A stretch of 29,349 nucleotides of DNA from CAYHGX01 sp964356355 (GTDB lineage: Bacteria > Patescibacteriota > Gracilibacteria > UBA1369 > LOWO2-01-FULL-3), in the NCBI GenBank assembly GCA_964356355.1, contig CAYHGX010000018.1, positions 1-29,349 on the forward strand. Direction: 5' to 3'. A model generated the notes under the pieces. It was given only the letters and a program-made list of their open reading frames with translations. It was not told where the DNA came from and searched no databases. This document shows positions 29,268-29,349 of the stretch, in pieces (the stretch's first letter is position 1; each line of letters begins with the position of its first letter). The translations under genes were made by a program, and so were the position numbers.

Positions 29268-29349
29268 GGATTTTGCTACTTAATCGACCAATTGAGAAGT
29301 AAACTTTAGAAGGTGCCACTGAATTCAAGTCTTTATAAAGTTTCGGAAT

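Noticed and set aside
1..29349. UGA recoded as glycine (Gracilibacteria code)
   Set aside because: Several intact genes end at TGA at their family-typical C terminus, and none needs in-frame TGA to be read through.

Overview
The window reads as a piece of a compact bacterial chromosome, most likely from the Patescibacteria/CPR radiation or a similar ultra-compact lineage. That placement is an inference from gene content and layout, not from a marker gene. In favour are dense gene packing with 1-14 nt junctions and start/stop overlaps, a VanW-domain protein, zf-trcl zinc-ribbon and extremely Cys-rich proteins, a nucleotide-translocase-like carrier fused to HEAT repeats, and an almost complete lack of Shine-Dalgarno sequences. 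TGA ends several clear genes (for example the Fur-family regulator and the HNH protein), so the UGA=Gly code of Gracilibacteria does not apply. No rRNA, tRNA, CRISPR array, insertion sequence or phage gene was seen.

Layout. 1-239: a GC-rich, G-skewed, repeat-bearing edge without a convincing gene. 240-960: a small leftward gene behind a hairpin-rich leader of about 240 nt, with back-to-back divergent promoters. 968-2901: rightward nitroreductase and HI0933-type flavoprotein, coupled by a 1-nt overlap. 2884-12873: a long leftward run. Read from its 5' end it holds a Cys-rich protein, a paralogous zinc-ribbon protein, a superfamily II helicase with C-terminal repeats, a DHA2 drug exporter, an N-formylglutamate-amidohydrolase-like protein, VanW, an FkbM methyltransferase, a YggS-type PLP protein and a small unknown. 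13061-17959: rightward genes, namely a frameshifted unknown, an HNH endonuclease and the carrier-HEAT fusion. 17956-19011: a leftward SDR oxidoreductase. 19131-21965: a leftward zinc-uptake operon in the order fur/zur, znuA, znuC, znuB. 22081-23445: rightward His/Cys/Met-rich membrane protein and a polytopic membrane protein. 23449-26551: a PBP4-type carboxypeptidase, a small secreted protein and an O-antigen-ligase-like protein. 26676-29213: two leftward Fic proteins on either side of a small internally duplicated protein.

How the genes work together. The clearest unit is zinc homeostasis. The Fur-family regulator begins a four-gene operon, and a perfect 7-1-7 palindrome overlaps its own -35 element and faces the divergent gene for the metal-ligand-rich membrane protein. 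Cell-envelope genes (VanW, PBP4, O-antigen ligase, FkbM) are spread through the window. The best candidates for something undescribed are the 39-cysteine protein with its stand-alone zinc-ribbon paralogue, the helicase with tandem C-terminal repeats, the Fic / duplicated-protein / Fic cassette with a candidate operator, and the structured leader at 640-880. Several starts also look leaderless, with a -10 hexamer 6-7 nt before ATG.
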